Below the pieces are notes generated by a model, which ran no database searches, was not told where the DNA came from, and worked only from the letters and a program-made list of their open reading frames with translations. Shown in pieces: positions 16,533 to 24,809 of a stretch of 64,000 nt of DNA. Position 1 is the stretch's first letter; every line of letters begins with the position of its first letter. The translations under genes and the position numbers were made by a program. The stretch is from Fibrisoma limi BUZ 3 (GTDB taxonomy: Bacteria > Bacteroidota > Bacteroidia > Cytophagales > Spirosomataceae), in contig NZ_CAIT01000006.1 in assembly GCF_000296815.2 (NCBI RefSeq), forward strand, positions 1,432,777 through 1,496,776, in the 5' to 3' direction.

Positions 16533-17714
16533 CTACCGGCTTGCTACTTTATTCGTGTTTGCACTGGCACTCGCATTAGCCCCCGTCAGCGTTATTACCC
16601 GCGCTACCTTCACGGGGGCATCCGGCTTCAGGAACAACAGACCGGTGGTAGCCACCGTATCGCCGGCCTGAACACCCGACAGAATCTGAATGGCGCTGGC
16701 CGTCCGTAATCCGGTTTGTACGTCGCGGAACTCAGCTTTGCCGTTCTTGATAACAATAACCTGGCGGGTACGTGTTTGTGGGATAACGGCCTGCGTCGGT
16801 ACGACCAGACTCCGTTCATTCTGGATAACGAGCGTTACCCGGGCAAACGTTCCGGGTCGAAGCCGGGCCGACGTATTATTTACGCGCGCCCGAATACGAA
16901 GGTTGCGGGTCTCCTGCTCGACGCCCGGTTCAATGGCGTAGACGGCACCCTGCCCCGGCTGGTTGGAACCGTCGATGAGAAACGAAACCGCACTTCCTGG
17001 CTGCACAGACGAACTGTACCGCTCGGGAATCGAAAAATCAAGTTTCAAAGAAGAAATCTGTTGCAGCCGGGCAATGAGTGTATTCGGCGTCACAAAGGCC
17101 CCCTGGCTGACGTTACGCAACCCGATCACCCCCGAAAAGGGAGCCCGAATTTCCGTACGCTGCAAATTGGCTTTCACCAGATCGATGTCGGCCCGGGTAC
17201 TCCGCAAATTTGTCGTGACGATATCGTATTCCTGCTGGCTGATACCGCCCCGCTCCAGCAACTGCTTGTTCCGTTCTTCGGTCCGGCGGGCGTTCTCTTC
17301 CTGCGCCCGCAGCTTTTCCAGTTGCGCCCGCAGATCGGCATCAAATAATTTAACCAGCAGCGCTCCTTTGGCTACGGGCTGGCCTTCCTGAATGTTCAAT
17401 TGCGTGATCCGGGCCGAAATTTCGGGGTAAACATCCACCTGTTCATTGGGAAGCAGCGTACCGCTGGACACTACCTCTTCTTTCAAACTTTGCGCAACGA
17501 CGATGAACCCGTTGACAGTTGTCGGGCCGCCACCGCCCCGACCGGCTCCGCCACCACCGCCGGCTGCCGCGGCACCACCGGCTTTATTACCATTGGCTGC
17601 GGTTGTTTCTGCCGGTCTTTCGCCTGAACGGGCACCCGGTCTGAAATACGTATTGTACACAAAAATCCCGCCGACTACTACTACGACGAGGCCGACTGCA
17701 ATCCATCTTTTCAC
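16533..17714 (-). CDS. RND efflux periplasmic adaptor
   Basis: 393 residues, starting with GTG at 17714: an in-frame TGA lies seven codons upstream and there is no earlier ATG, while the following residues form the needed membrane anchor (IAVGLVVVVVGGIFVYN). A Gly/Ala-rich low-complexity linker (about 45-65) follows, then lipoyl and hairpin motifs (LNIQEGQPVAKGALLVKL, LQRTEIRAPFSGVIGLRNVSQGAFV) and beta-barrel domains (PGTFARVTLVI). First gene of a two-gene operon with the permease; the gap is 98 bases. Confidence 0.93.
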   Translation of the reverse strand: MKRWIAVGLVVVVVGGIFVYNTYFRPGARSGERPAETTAANGNKAGGAAAAGGGGGAGRGGGGPTTVNGFIVVAQSLKEEVVSSGTLLPNEQVDVYPEISARITQLNIQEGQPVAKGALLVKLFDADLRAQLEKLRAQEENARRTEERNKQLLERGGISQQEYDIVTTNLRSTRADIDLVKANLQRTEIRAPFSGVIGLRNVSQGAFVTPNTLIARLQQISSLKLDFSIPERYSSSVQPGSAVSFLIDGSNQPGQGAVYAIEPGVEQETRNLRIRARVNNTSARLRPGTFARVTLVIQNERSLVVPTQAVIPQTRTRQVIVIKNGKAEFRDVQTGLRTASAIQILSGVQAGDTVATTGLLFLKPDAPVKVARVITLTGANASASANTNKVASR

Positions 17715-17720
17715 GGTATG

Positions 17721-17732
17721 CGTTTTAAAACG
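17721..17732. promoter_or_regulatory. Palindromic operator candidate between divergent genes
   Basis: CGTTTTAAAACG is a perfect 12-base palindrome seven bases upstream of the adaptor GTG and 55 bases upstream of the divergent DUF1801 gene. It could bind a dimeric regulator. No regulator gene is adjacent, so this is only a candidate. Confidence 0.3.
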
Positions 17733-17787
17733 TCAACTTGTTTTTTAACGGGGTAAAACTGTCTTTTGTTATCGAACAACACGGATT

Positions 17788-18153
17788 ATGACGGTCGACG
17801 ATTACATAGAAAACCAACTTCCTTCCTGTCAGGTGCTGCTTCGTCGGCTGCGTCAGTTGATTCTGAACGCGGCTCCGGGCATTACCGAGAAAATAAGCTG
17901 GAACGTGCCTTTTTATACCTATCGAAATCAATTTGTCTGTTATTTAAACGTTCTGCGTAACGATGAATCTATAGACGTAGCTTTCCTGCGGGGCATGGAA
18001 CTGACCGACGAAACCGGCCGACTCGAGGATCGGGGCCGGAAAACGGTTAAGTCGCTCGTGGTCCGGTTTCTTACCGCTGCCGACGAAGAACTCGTTCTAA
18101 CGTATCTGCACGAAGCCTTACTGCTGAACGAAACGCAACCCCGCAAGGCCTGA
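17788..18153 (+). CDS. DUF1801 domain protein
   Basis: 121 residues. The start (VDDYIENQLPSCQVLLRRLRQLILNAAPGITEKISWNVPFYTY is the diagnostic region) and the ending match the small DUF1801 family, which includes proteins described as iron chaperone-like (YdhG fold). The Trp-Xaa-Val-Pro-Phe segment is the most conserved part. It acts in the cytoplasm; its role here is unknown. It is divergent from the RND operon and 193 bases before the next gene. Confidence 0.8.
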   Translation: MTVDDYIENQLPSCQVLLRRLRQLILNAAPGITEKISWNVPFYTYRNQFVCYLNVLRNDESIDVAFLRGMELTDETGRLEDRGRKTVKSLVVRFLTAADEELVLTYLHEALLLNETQPRKA

Positions 18154-18346
18154 TGGTACGTCTGACCGATAACCATCCAGCTTCAACAAACCGGGTCAGA
18201 CGTGCCGTCAGACCCGTTCGTGCGCAGTACTTACGACACGTAAAAAGCGAACTTAGCACTTTAACCGGATTTATGCGTGTACATACATCGGTAAAAGCAG
18301 CCATTTTCAATCTTTTCCCGTTAAAATCTAAAATTGATACATTACA

Positions 18347-19282
18347 ATGACGGACCGTCGATCTTTTCTGAAACAGGCCACCGGCGCGCTGGCCGGTATG
18401 GCCGCGCTGCCCACGGTTTTTGCCGAACCGACCGCAAAAAAAATGTTCTTCGATATTTCGCTGGCCGAGTGGTCGCTGCACAAATCCATCCGGGCGGGCA
18501 AGCTCACTAACCTCGACTTCCCGGCGGTTGCGAAAAATGAATTCGGCATCAGCATTGTCGAGTACGTCAACCAGTTTTTCATGGACAAAGCCAAAGACAC
18601 GGCCTACCTGAATGACCTTCTGAAACGCTGCAAGGATAACGGGGTTACGAACCACCTCATCATGATCGATGGCGAAGGCGGGCTGGCCGAAACCGATGCG
18701 GCCAAGCGCAACGAAGCCGTCGAGAAACACAAGAAGTGGGTGGAGTGTGCTAAATACCTCGGCTGCAAAACCATTCGGGTCAACTCGTTCGGACGCGGAA
18801 CGGCCGAAGACGTAGCCAAAGCCGCCGTTGAAGGCCTGGGTAAACTGGGCGAATTTGCCAAACCGATGAACATCAATATAATCGTTGAGAACCACGGCGG
18901 GTATTCGTCCAACGGCCAGTGGCTATCGGGGGTGATGAAGCAGGTGAACATGAAAAACGTCGGTACCCTGCCCGACTTCGGTAACTTCTGCATCAAACGC
19001 AGCGACGGCACCGAATGGGGCGGCAAATGCACGGAAGAATACGACCGGTACAAAGGCGTAGCCGAGATGATGCCGTTTGCCAAGGGCGTCAGCGCCAAAA
19101 CCCACGAGTTTGACGCCAATGGCAACTGCATTGAAACGGACTACAACCGCATCCTCAAGATTGTTAAAGACAGCGGCTTCCGGGGCATCGCCGGTATTGA
19201 ATACGAAGGCGAAAAACTGGACGAATACGCCGGCATTAAGAAAACAAAAGAGCTATTGGAACGCGTCGGACCACTGGTATAA
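18347..19282 (+). CDS. Tat-exported sugar phosphate isomerase/epimerase-like TIM-barrel protein
   Basis: 311 residues. The start is a twin-arginine signal ([19 protein letters not shown]), cleaved near TVFAEP, so the folded protein is exported to the periplasm. The rest matches the xylose-isomerase-like (AP endonuclease 2) barrel: metal-site stretches include [22 protein letters not shown] and AGIEYEGE. Members act on sugars or inositols with a divalent metal. It precedes an aldehyde dehydrogenase for a sugar-acid pathway, which suggests carbohydrate catabolism, but the exact substrate cannot be read from the sequence. Confidence 0.88.
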   Translation: MTDRRSFLKQATGALAGMAALPTVFAEPTAKKMFFDISLAEWSLHKSIRAGKLTNLDFPAVAKNEFGISIVEYVNQFFMDKAKDTAYLNDLLKRCKDNGVTNHLIMIDGEGGLAETDAAKRNEAVEKHKKWVECAKYLGCKTIRVNSFGRGTAEDVAKAAVEGLGKLGEFAKPMNINIIVENHGGYSSNGQWLSGVMKQVNMKNVGTLPDFGNFCIKRSDGTEWGGKCTEEYDRYKGVAEMMPFAKGVSAKTHEFDANGNCIETDYNRILKIVKDSGFRGIAGIEYEGEKLDEYAGIKKTKELLERVGPLV

Positions 19283-19323
19283 CGTACCTTTGACTCAAGC
19301 TCAAGAAACTTTTTAATAACCGT

Positions 19324-20928
19324 ATGCAAGCTACAGAGCGCTCACTGGGGGTTAATTTTATTGGTACCGACGAAGTACCGGGCGACGGGGACGTATTTTA
19401 CGCCTATGCTCCGGCGCAGGACGACCGCCTTTCCGACGAATTTACGAACGTATCGGCCGCACAGGCTGATCTGGCCATTCAAAAAGCGGCCGATGCGTTT
19501 GCGGCCTATTCCAAGCTGACACCAACCGAACGGGCTGGTTTTCTGGAAGCCATCGCTGACGAAATCGAGGCCCTCGGCGACGAGCTGATTGAACGGGCGG
19601 TGCTGGAAAGCGGCCTGCCCAAGGGACGGATCACCGGCGAGCGGGGCCGCACCACGGGCCAGCTCCGGCTGTTTGCCCGGCTCGTTCGCGAAGGATCGTG
19701 GGTCGACGCCCGCATCAATCCCGCCATGCCTGACCGCCAGCCCCTGCCCCGCCCCGACATTCGCCGGATGCTGGTCGCGCTCGGCCCGGTGGTCGTGTTC
19801 GGGGCCAGTAATTTCCCGCTGGCTTTTTCCGTAGGCGGGGGCGATACGGCCTCAGCGCTGGCGGCTGGCTGTCCGGTGATCGTGAAAGCTCACCCATCGC
19901 ACCCCGGTACGTCATCACTGGTAGGCCGCGCGATCGTAACGGCTGCGCAGAAAACCGGTATGCCGGAGGGTGTTTTCTCCCTGCTGCACGCCGATAACGA
20001 GGTAGCGCAGAGTCTGGTGGCTCATCCGGCCGTGAAAGCCGTTGGGTTTACCGGTTCACGAGGGGGCGGCCTGGCCCTGCTCAGGGTAGCACAGTCCCGG
20101 CCGGAACCCATTCCCGTCTACGCCGAGATGAGCGCCGTGAACCCGGTGGTCGTTTTCCCCGGTGCCATCCGCGAAAACTTCGAAAAAGTAGCCAAGGGAC
20201 TGGCGGCCTCCGTTACGCTGGGCGTTGGGCAGTTCTGCACGAATCCGGGGCTGGTGTTTCTGCTTGACTCCCCCCAGACCGAATCGTTTATGGAAACGGT
20301 CGCGCAGGAAGTTCGGGCTACGTCACCGGCGACCATGCTGAACAGCCGCATCCGGCAGGCTTACGAAAAAAGCATTCAGCAACTGCACGTACTGCCCGGC
20401 GTACATCTGGTAGCCGAAGGCGAGGTCCCGGCCGAAGCCAGCCGCACGGAAGGCCGCCCGGCCCTGCTAAGTACGACCGCTCCGTTGTTTCTGAGCAATG
20501 AAGCCCTGGCCGAAGAAGTATTTGGCCCGAGTTCGCTGGTAGTTGTGTGCAATACGGAAGAAGAACTGGCAGACAGCCTGAACTCACTGGAGGGTCAATT
20601 GACCGCTACGTTATACGCGACCGAAGACGAACTACAGCAATCGGCGTTCGACTGGGTAGCGCTTCTCCAGGAAAAAGCAGGCCGGGTGCTGTTTGGTGGG
20701 TATCCAACAGGAGTTGAGGTCTGTGAAGCGATGACCCACGGCGGACCATTCCCCGCCACCACCGACAGCCGCACCACCTCGGTCGGCACGGCGGCTATTC
20801 TACGGTTTGTACGCCCCGTATCGTACCAGAGCTTCCCGGATGCGCTGCTACCCGCTGCCCTGCAGAACGCCAACCCGCTCGGCATCTGGCGAAATGTAGA
20901 TGGGGAAATGACGAAGAGGGAAGTTTAA
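19324..20928 (+). CDS. Aldehyde dehydrogenase, 2,5-dioxovalerate (alpha-ketoglutarate semialdehyde) type
   Basis: 534 residues, longer than ordinary aldehyde dehydrogenases and typical of the NADP-dependent 2,5-dioxovalerate dehydrogenases that finish pentose or uronic-acid oxidation at 2-oxoglutarate. Visible are the cofactor region (VVVFGASNFPLAFSVGGGDTASALAAGCPVIVKAHP), the Gly-rich GFTGSRGGG, the conserved Glu in AEMSAVNP, and the catalytic Cys305 in GVGQFCTNPG. It lies 41 bases after the TIM-barrel gene, probably in one transcript. A perfect terminator hairpin follows. The last 29 bases of conserved coding sequence recur downstream of the next gene. Confidence 0.9.
   Translation: MQATERSLGVNFIGTDEVPGDGDVFYAYAPAQDDRLSDEFTNVSAAQADLAIQKAADAFAAYSKLTPTERAGFLEAIADEIEALGDELIERAVLESGLPKGRITGERGRTTGQLRLFARLVREGSWVDARINPAMPDRQPLPRPDIRRMLVALGPVVVFGASNFPLAFSVGGGDTASALAAGCPVIVKAHPSHPGTSSLVGRAIVTAAQKTGMPEGVFSLLHADNEVAQSLVAHPAVKAVGFTGSRGGGLALLRVAQSRPEPIPVYAEMSAVNPVVVFPGAIRENFEKVAKGLAASVTLGVGQFCTNPGLVFLLDSPQTESFMETVAQEVRATSPATMLNSRIRQAYEKSIQQLHVLPGVHLVAEGEVPAEASRTEGRPALLSTTAPLFLSNEALAEEVFGPSSLVVVCNTEEELADSLNSLEGQLTATLYATEDELQQSAFDWVALLQEKAGRVLFGGYPTGVEVCEAMTHGGPFPATTDSRTTSVGTAAILRFVRPVSYQSFPDALLPAALQNANPLGIWRNVDGEMTKREV
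20884..20912 (+). repeat. Left copy of a 29-base direct repeat (dehydrogenase 3' end)
   Basis: Part of the aldehyde dehydrogenase coding region (residues IWRNVDGEMT). It recurs at 23885-23913 with 27 of 29 bases identical. The two copies enclose the LRR-Roc-COR-TIR gene, as expected for a site-specific insertion or a recombination that regenerated a gene end. Confidence 0.75.
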
Positions 20929-20945
20929 CAAACTGTAGCATGAAC

Positions 20946-20999
20946 AAAACCAAAACTCCCAAAGCTGATGAACTTACAAGCTTTGGGAGTTTTGGTTTT
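20946..20999 (+). terminator. Intrinsic terminator after the dehydrogenase
   Basis: A perfect 21-bp stem (AAAACCAAAACTCCCAAAGC, plus one base) with a 12-base loop, ending in TTTT. It lies 17 bases past the dehydrogenase stop and before the LRR gene, so it belongs to the former. It could also stop transcription in the opposite direction. Confidence 0.85.
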
Positions 21000-21051
21000 A
21001 GGAATAGAAGAACCGAATGAGTAAAGAATCTTAAAAGTCGAACCACACCTT

Positions 21052-23829
21052 ATGGAAGATAGCATGCGCGAAGCGTTAAGGCGTATCAAAAATACTCGTA
21101 GCAAGTTATCTGAGATATTAGACTTGTCCGGACTAAATCTCTCCTCGTTGCCCGAGTCCATCGGCCAGCTTACCCAATTGACCAGGTTATACCTCTATGA
21201 CAATCAGTTGACAATCTTGCCCGAGTCTATCGGCCAGCTTACCCAATTGACCAGGTTATCCCTCCATGACAATCAGTTAGCAGTCTTGCCCGAGTCCATC
21301 AGCCAGCTTACCCAATTGACCAGTTTATCCCTCCATGACAATCAGTTGGCAGTCTTGCCCGAGTCCATCAGCCAGCTTACCCAACTGACGGAGTTAGACC
21401 TCTCCACCAATCAGTTGACAGTCTTGCCCGAGTCTATTGGTCAACTTAATCAACTAACTAGGTTAGACCTCCATACCAATCAGTTGACGGTCTTGCCTGA
21501 GTCCATCGGCCAGCTTACACAACTAACCAGGCTAGACCTCTCCAACAATCAGTTGACGGATTTACCTGAGTCCATCGGCCAACTGACCCAACTGACAGAG
21601 TTAGACCTCCCCAACAATCAGTTGACGGATTTACCTGAGTCCATCGGCCAGCTTACCCAATTGACAGAGTTAGACCTCCGTAACAATGAGTTGACGACCT
21701 TGCCCGAGTCCATTGGTCAGCTTACCCAACTGAGGGAGTTATCCCTCCATACCAATGAGTTGACGGTCTTGCCTAAGTCATTACAACATCTCACCTTATT
21801 AAGGTTGTTAGATTTGCGAGGCAACACAGATCTCGGTATACCGCCGGAAGTAATAGAGGATAGATTTGATTCTGATAGGATCTTAGACTATTATTTTCGA
21901 TTACTGGAGGACCGCCGTCCTTTAAATGAAGCTAAATTAATTTTAGTAGGCCGCGGTGAAGTTGGTAAAACCTCCCTAGTGAATCGGCTGGTTTACAATC
22001 AATTCAACCAGGGAGAAGAAAAAACTGAAGGAATCAGTATCACGAAGTGGGACTTAATGCTGCATGGTCATGAAGCAGTTCGTTTAAATATTTGGGATTT
22101 TGGTGGCCAGGAGATTATGCACGCTACGCACCAGTTTTTTTTAACCCAGCGTAGTTTGTATGTACTGGTTCTTAACGGACGACAGGGTAATGAAGAAGCC
22201 GAGGCCGAATATTGGTTGAAACTGATTGACAGCTTCAGTGATAATTCGCCTGTTGTTGTCGTACTGAACAAGATCAAAGAACATCCTTTCGATGTTAATC
22301 GACGCGGCTTGCAGCAAAAATATCCGCACATTCGTGGTTTTGTAAAAACTGATTGTAAGTATGCTACCGGAATTGATGAATTGAAGAAGGTCATTGAACG
22401 GGAAACCGATCAGTTGGAACACCTGCGGGATGCTTTTCCAGCCAGTTGGTTTCAAATCAAAGACCGGCTGTCCAGCCAATGGAAAAACTACCTGAGTTTC
22501 GACGAATACCGGGCAGAATGCGAAATGTTGGGAGAACAAGACCCAGCGGCTCAGGAATCACTGGCTTTCTACTTACATAGTCTGGGTATTGCCTTAAACT
22601 ACAAAGACGACCCGCGCCTGCAGGATACGCACGTCTTAAACCCGCACTGGGTAACCAACGGTATTTACAAGATTCTAAACTCGGAGCAGGTAGATAAGCA
22701 AAAAGGAGAACTAAGCTTAAACCTTATTGCTCAGATTTTAGACAGAAATGAGTATCCATTTCATATGCACCGCTTCCTGTTGGATCTGATGCGAAAGTTT
22801 GAATTATGCTTTCGCTTTCCGGAAGACGATAACAAATACCTGATTCCTGAACTGTTAGAGAAAAACGAAGCTCAGGAAGCCGAGGAATTTGAACCAAAAT
22901 CCTGCTTAAATTTTCAATACCATTATATAATCATTCCGGAAGGATTATTACCCCGCTTTATCGTCCGAACACATAGTCTGAGCACTGGTTTACCTCGTTG
23001 GCGAACCGGCGTAATTTTAGAATTTGAAAAAAATCGTGCTTTAGTTAAGGCAGATATACAGGATAAGAAAGTTTTGATTTCGGTTGACGGACCGATGCAG
23101 AGCCGTCGTCGGTTACTGGCTATCATCCGTTCTGATTTTGACCGGATTCATGGTGACATCCGTAATTTGCAACCGCAGGAGATGATTCCCGTCCCGGATC
23201 GGCCAGCTTTAGTCATTCCGTATAAAAAGCTACAGGTGCTAGAAGAAAAGAAACTCCTTACGTACACAGAAGTTGAAGGCGACGACATCATTGACATTAA
23301 TGTGAATGACCTCTTAAACGGAGTAGATCTGGAAGGAACCCGTTCAACCAAAAAGAAAATGGAAAGCAAAACTGAAAGCATCCGTATCTTTTACAGCTAT
23401 TCGCATAAAGACGAAACTTTACGAAATGAGCTGGAAACTCACCTCAAACTTTTGCAACGTCAACGCTTGATCGATAGCTGGAACGACCGCGATATTGACG
23501 CTGGCGACGACTGGAAGGCTAAGATTGATGAAAACCTGGAGCGAGCCGACATCATCTTACTCTTGGTAAGCGCTGATTTTATTGCTTCTGACTACTGCTA
23601 CGAGAAAGAAATGGACCGGGCACTGGAACGCCATCAGAACGGGCAGGCGCGTGTTATTCCAATCATTGTCCGCGACGTGAACTGGCGGAGTGCTCCCTTC
23701 TCAACAATTCAGGCCTTACCGAAAGACGGCAAGGCAGTTATGGAATGGACCAGTAAAGATGCGGCTTGGCGAAACGTATCAGAAGGAATAGAAAAGGTTG
23801 TCAAGCAAATGAGAAAAGGACAAAACTAG
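21052..23829 (+). CDS. LRR-Roc-COR-TIR protein (bacterial ROCO protein with C-terminal TIR)
   Basis: 925 residues. Leucine-rich repeats: nine near-identical 23-residue units (LPESIGQLTQLTxLxLxxNQLTx) plus a degenerate tenth, residues 33-262. Roc GTPase: P-loop GRGEVGKTS (300-308), switch II DFGGQE, and NKIK as the base-specificity motif. A COR region follows (about 450-770). The C-terminal TIR domain (about 777-915) has IRIFYSYSHKDE and SADFIASDYCYEKEMD, with Glu851 in the position used by NAD-cleaving TIRs. Bacterial ROCO proteins are ligand-sensing GTPase dimers; TIR effectors often deplete NAD in antiviral defence, so an immune role is a reasonable inference. GC content is visibly lower than in the flanking genes, consistent with transfer. 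Confidence 0.93.
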   Translation: MEDSMREALRRIKNTRSKLSEILDLSGLNLSSLPESIGQLTQLTRLYLYDNQLTILPESIGQLTQLTRLSLHDNQLAVLPESISQLTQLTSLSLHDNQLAVLPESISQLTQLTELDLSTNQLTVLPESIGQLNQLTRLDLHTNQLTVLPESIGQLTQLTRLDLSNNQLTDLPESIGQLTQLTELDLPNNQLTDLPESIGQLTQLTELDLRNNELTTLPESIGQLTQLRELSLHTNELTVLPKSLQHLTLLRLLDLRGNTDLGIPPEVIEDRFDSDRILDYYFRLLEDRRPLNEAKLILVGRGEVGKTSLVNRLVYNQFNQGEEKTEGISITKWDLMLHGHEAVRLNIWDFGGQEIMHATHQFFLTQRSLYVLVLNGRQGNEEAEAEYWLKLIDSFSDNSPVVVVLNKIKEHPFDVNRRGLQQKYPHIRGFVKTDCKYATGIDELKKVIERETDQLEHLRDAFPASWFQIKDRLSSQWKNYLSFDEYRAECEMLGEQDPAAQESLAFYLHSLGIALNYKDDPRLQDTHVLNPHWVTNGIYKILNSEQVDKQKGELSLNLIAQILDRNEYPFHMHRFLLDLMRKFELCFRFPEDDNKYLIPELLEKNEAQEAEEFEPKSCLNFQYHYIIIPEGLLPRFIVRTHSLSTGLPRWRTGVILEFEKNRALVKADIQDKKVLISVDGPMQSRRRLLAIIRSDFDRIHGDIRNLQPQEMIPVPDRPALVIPYKKLQVLEEKKLLTYTEVEGDDIIDINVNDLLNGVDLEGTRSTKKKMESKTESIRIFYSYSHKDETLRNELETHLKLLQRQRLIDSWNDRDIDAGDDWKAKIDENLERADIILLLVSADFIASDYCYEKEMDRALERHQNGQARVIPIIVRDVNWRSAPFSTIQALPKDGKAVMEWTSKDAAWRNVSEGIEKVVKQMRKGQN
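21148..21837 (+). repeat. 69-base tandem repeat encoding leucine-rich repeats
   Basis: Ten consecutive 69-base units, nine highly similar at DNA level (for example CCCGAGTCCATCGGCCAGCT recurs) and one diverged. The near identity in silent positions shows recent expansion by slippage or unequal exchange, so copy number probably differs between strains. Confidence 0.92.
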
Positions 23830-23884
23830 TTTGTTTAAAAAGGAGGATGAATCAAATTCCTTTTCTACGTCAAATTCACCCCAT

Positions 23885-23913
23885 ATCTGGCGGAATGTAG
23901 ATTGGGAAATGAC
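23885..23913 (+). repeat. Right copy of the 29-base direct repeat
   Basis: Fifty-five bases after the LRR gene stop. It differs from 20884-20912 at only two positions and would encode IWRNVDWEMT in the same reading sense, followed by codons unlike the dehydrogenase end. There is no other dehydrogenase-like sequence nearby. Confidence 0.75.
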
Positions 23914-24006
23914 CAATAAAAAAGCTTTGGTCTTGGGTTTTACCCCGCCACTAAAGCTCGGTTAAACATAGAGGAAGGTACAAAAAGTCACTACATAAAA
24001 CTGTCT

Positions 24007-24516
24007 TTATCTGGGTTCTTCGCCAAACTTCTCATCCCGGCCCGACGTATCCGGCTGGCCCGTCAGTGCACCCTTGGCCATTTCGAACAACTGCATCATT
24101 TTACCACCCGGCCGGTCCCAATATTCGCCCGAATGCGTCGTTACCTTGAGCAACGTAATGTTCGGGTCGTCTTTTCCATCCGGGAACCAGGTCTTCAGAA
24201 CATCGTTCCACAACTCCTCAATCTTCTGCCGATCATCAACGACCTCGGCGTTGCCTGAAATCGCTACGTAGGTCTCGTCTCCCGTATCCACAAAACCCAG
24301 ACTCACCCGATCGTTCTGCTGGATTTCACGTACCTTGTTTGAATTCTTGTACGTAAAAAACCACATGGAACCGTCATCATCTACATCGTGCGTCGCCATC
24401 GGCCGGCTATGAAATTCGCCATCCTCGCGCTGCGTCGTCAGCATGGCCGTTCTGATATCCTTGATTTCTTCCTTCAACTTATGAAGCTCCAGGGGCTGCA
24501 ACGTTTGTGTTTGCAT
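24007..24516 (-). CDS. Pyridoxamine 5'-phosphate oxidase-fold general stress protein
   Basis: 169 residues. Matches the general stress protein 26 group of the split-barrel flavin-binding family: LKEEIKDIRTAMLTTQREDGEFHSRPMA, GSMWFFTYKNSNKVREIQQNDRVSLGFV and EELWNDVLKTWFPDGKDDPNITLLKV are the conserved blocks. Members bind FMN or FAD, but most have no known substrate. Cytoplasmic and monocistronic. The next 290 bases upstream to the XRE gene contain its promoter region, with nothing clear seen. Confidence 0.9.
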   Translation of the reverse strand: MQTQTLQPLELHKLKEEIKDIRTAMLTTQREDGEFHSRPMATHDVDDDGSMWFFTYKNSNKVREIQQNDRVSLGFVDTGDETYVAISGNAEVVDDRQKIEELWNDVLKTWFPDGKDDPNITLLKVTTHSGEYWDRPGGKMMQLFEMAKGALTGQPDTSGRDEKFGEEPR

Positions 24517-24809
24517 TCGTGCTGTTGATTGGGTGCACTTCCTTAACTATATATCATTGATGGAGTTTACGAAGTTTAGCCTTCAATTTTGATAATGAGG
24601 CAACGGTCCGCCAATCCGTAGCAACCGGACGGTTCAGAGAGAAGGATACGTTCAACCAGCGATTAGCCAGTAAACCAGGGGTGTTTCTGAACAAGTATTT
24701 TGTTCCGTAACTATGGAATCAGGAAAGGGGAAAGCAGGCTCAAGGCGTCAGCCAGCGGGGCTTTAAGAAACCTCGCCGGCCGGGTCAGGAACCGGTTCGG
24801 GTAGGACGT
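24517..24809. other. Intergenic region with nothing recognised
   Basis: Two minus-strand genes flank about 290 bases. It has no long frame with a protein-like look, no strong hairpin and no match to the palindrome families seen elsewhere in the window. Confidence 0.5.

Noticed and set aside
17520-17600. GC-rich low-complexity stretch that looks like a repeat element
   Set aside because: It encodes the Gly/Ala linker of the RND adaptor and has no palindromic structure or second copy.
21148-21837. Regular repeats that might be read as a CRISPR-like array
   Set aside because: Units are contiguous 69-base coding repeats in one frame with no spacers; they encode leucine-rich repeats.
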